In this document: positions 60,759 through 64,000 of the stretch, piece by piece
Numbering within the stretch: the first letter of the stretch is position 1
Layout of the letters: the number at the start of each line of letters is the position of its first letter
Source of the DNA: Adineta steineri
Taxonomy: Eukaryota > Rotifera > Eurotatoria > Adinetida > Adinetidae
DNA: 64,000 nucleotides
Assembly: GCA_905250115.1 (NCBI GenBank)
Contig: CAJNOI010000001.1
Location: forward strand, 821,115 to 885,114
Direction: 5' to 3'
Made by a program: the position numbers and the translations under genes
The notes under the pieces: generated by a model
Told to the model about the DNA's origin: nothing
The model's database searches: none
Seen by the model: the letters and a program-made list of their open reading frames with translations, nothing else

Positions 60759-61605
60759 ATAAAAATGAACATTTTTTCTTCATAAAGAATTTTTCTTTTC
60801 TTTTTTCTTACATTTTATGCATTACTTATACAGCCTGTGGGTACTTGAGAAAGAGAGAGAGAGAGAGAGGGACATTTTTAAATCACTTTCTTCTTCTTAT
60901 TCCACATCTTTCTACTAACCGTCTCCCCCCTTGCCTTTTCGATTGCACATTTTCTTTCTTCTTTTTTTACTCATGTTTGTCAAGATCCTTTTCGCCATGC
61001 ACACGATGTTTATTATCGTCATGACAGAGAAAAAGACAATCAGTACCGTTGTGAACACAGATCGATTTAAGACAACACAAACAATTTTTTATAAAGAATA
61101 AAAGAAACAAAAAACTATTTAACCGCCTGATGAGATCCCACAGAGGATTATTTGTAACTAATGGTATACTTGTTGTATTAAAAATTGTAATAGATTTTTG
61201 TTTTTTTGAAATACTAAGAAATCTACCAAATACTTATTAAATGTTTCTTTTTTACTTTAAAAAAATAATGCAATAACTATATAAACGTTTGTATTTTACC
61301 TTTTATGACAAAAGGCTATTAATAAGAATAGACTAAAAAAATTCTTTTTTTGACAGCCAGTAAGTTTTAAACTATGAATATGTTTACATAAATTACAGCA
61401 AAAATTCCGAAGGACACTAACATTTATTAATACTTATAAGTCTATGATTTAACTGTGTAATTATTTTAGATATCATCTTAGTGATTCCTAGTGAATGTAA
61501 ACAGGTATGGTTATTATTATTATCGATAAACTACTAATAGACTGAGTTTATTGCTTAAGTAATACTCATTTTAATATTTATTTAGATTTTCATAATTCAT
61601 CAATT
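60759..61605. other. Intergenic region
   Basis: AT-rich with a short (GA)n run near 60850-60868 and pyrimidine-rich stretches. A tatttag acceptor ends at 61585, 20 bases before the next start. Nothing else seen. Confidence 0.5.
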
Positions 61606-63027
61606 ATGTCGCGTCGTTCTTTAAGTGAAGAAAGTCTAGTGCGATTTGAGCAATATTTAAATACGAATCCATATCGAGAATATTCAATGAGTAAACCATA
61701 TTTCCCAAAAACATCTCAAATGTCAACACATTCAAATCGTCTCATCCCTCAACAACAATCATCTATGCTTGCATTTCATGAATTAATGGATAATTCAAAA
61801 AATTCTTTAACTCTCGATCGTATTGCTTATAAACTTCGTATGAAATCGGATTTAAATATTGATACATTACGAGAAACTGATGTACGTCGTCGACATTATC
61901 ATCGTCATCAACAATTTCCTTCGAAACAAAGTCCATTGAATTTAGAAGTAAGCGATATAACAAGTTCAATCCTACCATCAACATTAACTAAAACATTTAC
62001 AAGACAACCACCAGCGATAACAATATCAGCAGATGCAATGAAAATATTAATGAATGATGATTTAAATGGCATTGAAGGTAATGCTGTACGTGTTGGAACA
62101 ATTGATGAACTTATAAAACGATTTCGTCAAACAGAACATCAACTTATTCGTCGTCCAACTGATTATATAGGCAGTCCATCGCCAAGTGAATCAAATAATA
62201 TTTCGAGAAATGGTCGACCTGTACTACCAAAATCTCGTCAGCAACATCAAGAACCTCAAATAAAACAACCACAAGGTTTAACTGAATATTCTTTTAAAGC
62301 CCCAACATTTCCAAGTATATCAACACGAATACCGCGAGAAGCAAAAAATTCTCAAAAATTTAACTATCCAAATAGAATACGAGAACGATATAATACTGCT
62401 GTTCATAATACTAGTACGAATAATGCTGATATATCTTTATTACATCAATGTCCTCTTAATTCACCTGAACAACATCATCAAAGATTAAATTCATTTATTA
62501 GTCGAGATCAACCAACCATAGAACTAAGTTCACATGATAAACGTATACAAGAGTCACGTGAAAAAAGTTTAATGCGTTTTGAAAAACAATTATGTACTTT
62601 TAATAAATTAACTATTGGTGATCCATTTAATTATGATCAAATGGATCCCACTATATATCAATTTCAACAACCACTACCAATCACAAGTTATATATTTCCA
62701 CCTGTACGTCCATTCGGTTATTTTACAAGAAAACCACAATCAACAAGTGATATACAACAATCATCAGATATTACACCATTGTCACCACATACCAACAAAA
62801 ATTATAGAATTAACAAAAAGAAATCTTCTATCGTTTCAAGAACTACATTAGATTCATTGGATAAAAATGAAAAAAATGATAATTTACATATAAAAAATAC
62901 TCGAATGAAATCATTAGATAGTTTATCTGATAACGGTGATGGAGTGCATAATACAACAATTGATGTTGATTTAAATGCAGCTGGTACATTTATACCACAT
63001 ACAGATGAAGATGATGAACCCGAATGA
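61606..63027 (+). CDS. Unrecognised disordered protein with repeated SLxRFE motif
   Basis: Intronless, 473 aa from MSRRSLSEESL to DEDDEPE. No known domain recognised. Composition is Ser/Thr/Gln/Pro/Asn-rich with few hydrophobic runs, so it is mostly disordered. A motif occurs twice: ESLVRFEQYL near residue 9 and KSLMRFEKQL near residue 324, each followed after a few residues by a [NG]-x-P-[YF] dipeptide context (TNPYREY; GDPFNYD), suggesting a repeated short binding element. The C-terminus is acidic. Codon use is like the neighbouring genes, and the long open frame in AT-rich DNA makes it a real gene. It could be a cytoskeletal or scaffold protein; function unknown. Confidence 0.7.
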   Translation: MSRRSLSEESLVRFEQYLNTNPYREYSMSKPYFPKTSQMSTHSNRLIPQQQSSMLAFHELMDNSKNSLTLDRIAYKLRMKSDLNIDTLRETDVRRRHYHRHQQFPSKQSPLNLEVSDITSSILPSTLTKTFTRQPPAITISADAMKILMNDDLNGIEGNAVRVGTIDELIKRFRQTEHQLIRRPTDYIGSPSPSESNNISRNGRPVLPKSRQQHQEPQIKQPQGLTEYSFKAPTFPSISTRIPREAKNSQKFNYPNRIRERYNTAVHNTSTNNADISLLHQCPLNSPEQHHQRLNSFISRDQPTIELSSHDKRIQESREKSLMRFEKQLCTFNKLTIGDPFNYDQMDPTIYQFQQPLPITSYIFPPVRPFGYFTRKPQSTSDIQQSSDITPLSPHTNKNYRINKKKSSIVSRTTLDSLDKNEKNDNLHIKNTRMKSLDSLSDNGDGVHNTTIDVDLNAAGTFIPHTDEDDEPE

Positions 63028-63245
63028 TTGTAATATTCATACAGAAAAAAAATTTCAACTGTATATATTGCATGAATAAAAGTTTTCTTCTTTTTTTCAG
63101 TTTTAAATTAAGATTTAATACAATAATTGTTAAGTGTGTGTGTGCTTATTTTATTGAAATATAAAATTACAATAGATTTGATCTAATATTATTTATGAAT
63201 GGAAAATAAACTAGAGCTCCACTTGAAGCAAGTTCAAGTAGGAGA
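63028..63245. other. 3' flank of the previous gene
   Basis: Contains an aataaa signal (about 63076) and AT-rich sequence up to the left end of the inverted-repeat element. Confidence 0.4.
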
Positions 63246-63771
63246 AAGGCGGCTGACTGCAGAAGTCTAACAACCGTCATAAACGTGGAAAGTTGAACCA
63301 TTTAAAATTTTATTTTATTTTATTCTCAAAAACGATTAATTAAACTCAGATAAACAAGCCATTGAATAATTACTTTTCATAGACTAGACTCTATCATGAT
63401 GGACTTTAGTCACAAAAAACGATAATTAAAATGTATATGCATATAGTTTCTCATATGTCAATAGTCGTATAATACTGAGTCATACATAACCATATAAGGA
63501 AACCATCACGTGTTAATTAATGGTTTTTTTAAAATTATTTATCTCCCGCACGGAGCCGAATTTCAAAAAACGGTTTTCAGATGTGCACTCAACACGTTCT
63601 CACGAATATGGCAAGCTTTTCTCCGATTGAAAATGTTGCTCAGGTGCTAAGAACGAGTGGCAGAATTGAATCGTGACTCATCTGTCGAGAACAAGAAGAA
63701 GAAGAAGAAGAAGAAGAAGAATATCAAAAGCAATAAGTCGACTGCTGCACATACGTGCAGTCAGCCGCCTT
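63246..63771. mobile_element. Non-autonomous DNA element with perfect 16-bp terminal inverted repeats
   Basis: The left end aaggcggctgactgca (63246-63261) is exactly repeated as the reverse complement at 63756-63771. The interior of about 490 bp has no ORF and includes an (AAG)n microsatellite (about 63693-63720) and a palindromic tgcacatacgtgca next to the right repeat. GC is higher at both ends than in the surroundings. No clear target-site duplication is visible (flanks gtaggaga and aatgaatt). It may be a MITE or a solo pair of ends from a larger family. Confidence 0.6.
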
Positions 63772-64000
63772 AATGAATTGATTATTCAGATAAATATTAT
63801 TGTCATTTTATATATATTTCAATAAAAGATTTATTTTTTTAATTCACATCCAATTTTTCACAATGAGATAAACAAAAAAAAAATCAATAATCACTATTTT
63901 AATCGAAAGAAGAAAATGTTGAAAAAAAATATATAGATAGTCTTAATTATTTCATTATTCAAATTTTGTCTTCTCTGATTAAATAAAAATTTTCGACATT
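63772..64000. other. Window end, no feature
   Basis: AT-rich, with nothing recognised. Confidence 0.4.

Noticed and set aside
1-64000. CRISPR arrays, bacterial operons or prophage
   Set aside because: Spliceosomal introns throughout and animal gene families show a eukaryotic nuclear sequence; no regularly spaced repeats other than the TPR coding units and microsatellites.

Overview
The window looks like nuclear DNA of a bdelloid rotifer (Rotaria/Adineta type). It is AT-rich with long gene-poor stretches. Genes have many 45-65 bp GT/AG introns. Several gene types I associate with bdelloid genomes occur together: an ADP-ribosyltransferase fused to kinesin-light-chain-type TPRs, an FG-GAP/VCBS propeller, a B-box protein with a beta-rich C-terminus, expanded intronless or one-intron class A GPCRs, and a membrane family with a CPC-motif ectodomain. 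Orthologue assignments below come from reading translated sequence; no database was searched.

Layout. 0-3 kb: a complete Patched-related (SSD) transporter on the minus strand. 4.3-9.3 kb: a compact cluster with a mitochondrial carrier homologue (MTCH) on minus, divergent from dynein assembly factor DNAAF6 on plus; a leucine-rich-repeat gene starts only 67 bp after the DNAAF6 stop, just behind a splice acceptor, which looks like a trans-spliced operon. 14.2 kb: a peptide-type GPCR. 16.8-18.4 kb: a secreted or anchored aspartic protease. 18.9-25.8 kb: two paralogous GPCRs with an altered DRY motif, with a dead hAT transposase fragment between them. 28 kb: a neuronal calcium sensor. 30.2-31.9 kb: an MFSD12-like transporter. 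33.2-35.6 kb: the ART-TPR gene, interrupted by an assembly gap.

The most striking locus is 37.7-48.0 kb on minus. What first looks like four or more unrelated ORFs (three membrane proteins and one FG-GAP protein) joins through introns whose phases all agree into one 12-exon, 5,415-nt reading frame of 1,804 codons. It encodes three tandem copies of a TM-ectodomain-TM module, a seventh TM segment, a Thr/Ser/Asn-rich stalk and a seven-repeat FG-GAP propeller. The module borders are phase-1/phase-1 introns, as expected for duplication by exon shuffling.

The right third holds a B-box protein (50.0-51.2 kb), a possible LRAT/NlpC-fold protein (51.5-52.1 kb), the pancreas/neural transcription factor PTF1A with an unusually long intron (54.6-57.4 kb), a Ly6/uPAR three-finger protein (60.4 kb) and an unrecognised disordered protein (61.6-63.0 kb). 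Three non-autonomous inverted-repeat elements lie in non-coding DNA: 26.0-26.5 kb, 39.05-39.37 kb (inside an intron of the giant gene) and 63.25-63.77 kb.
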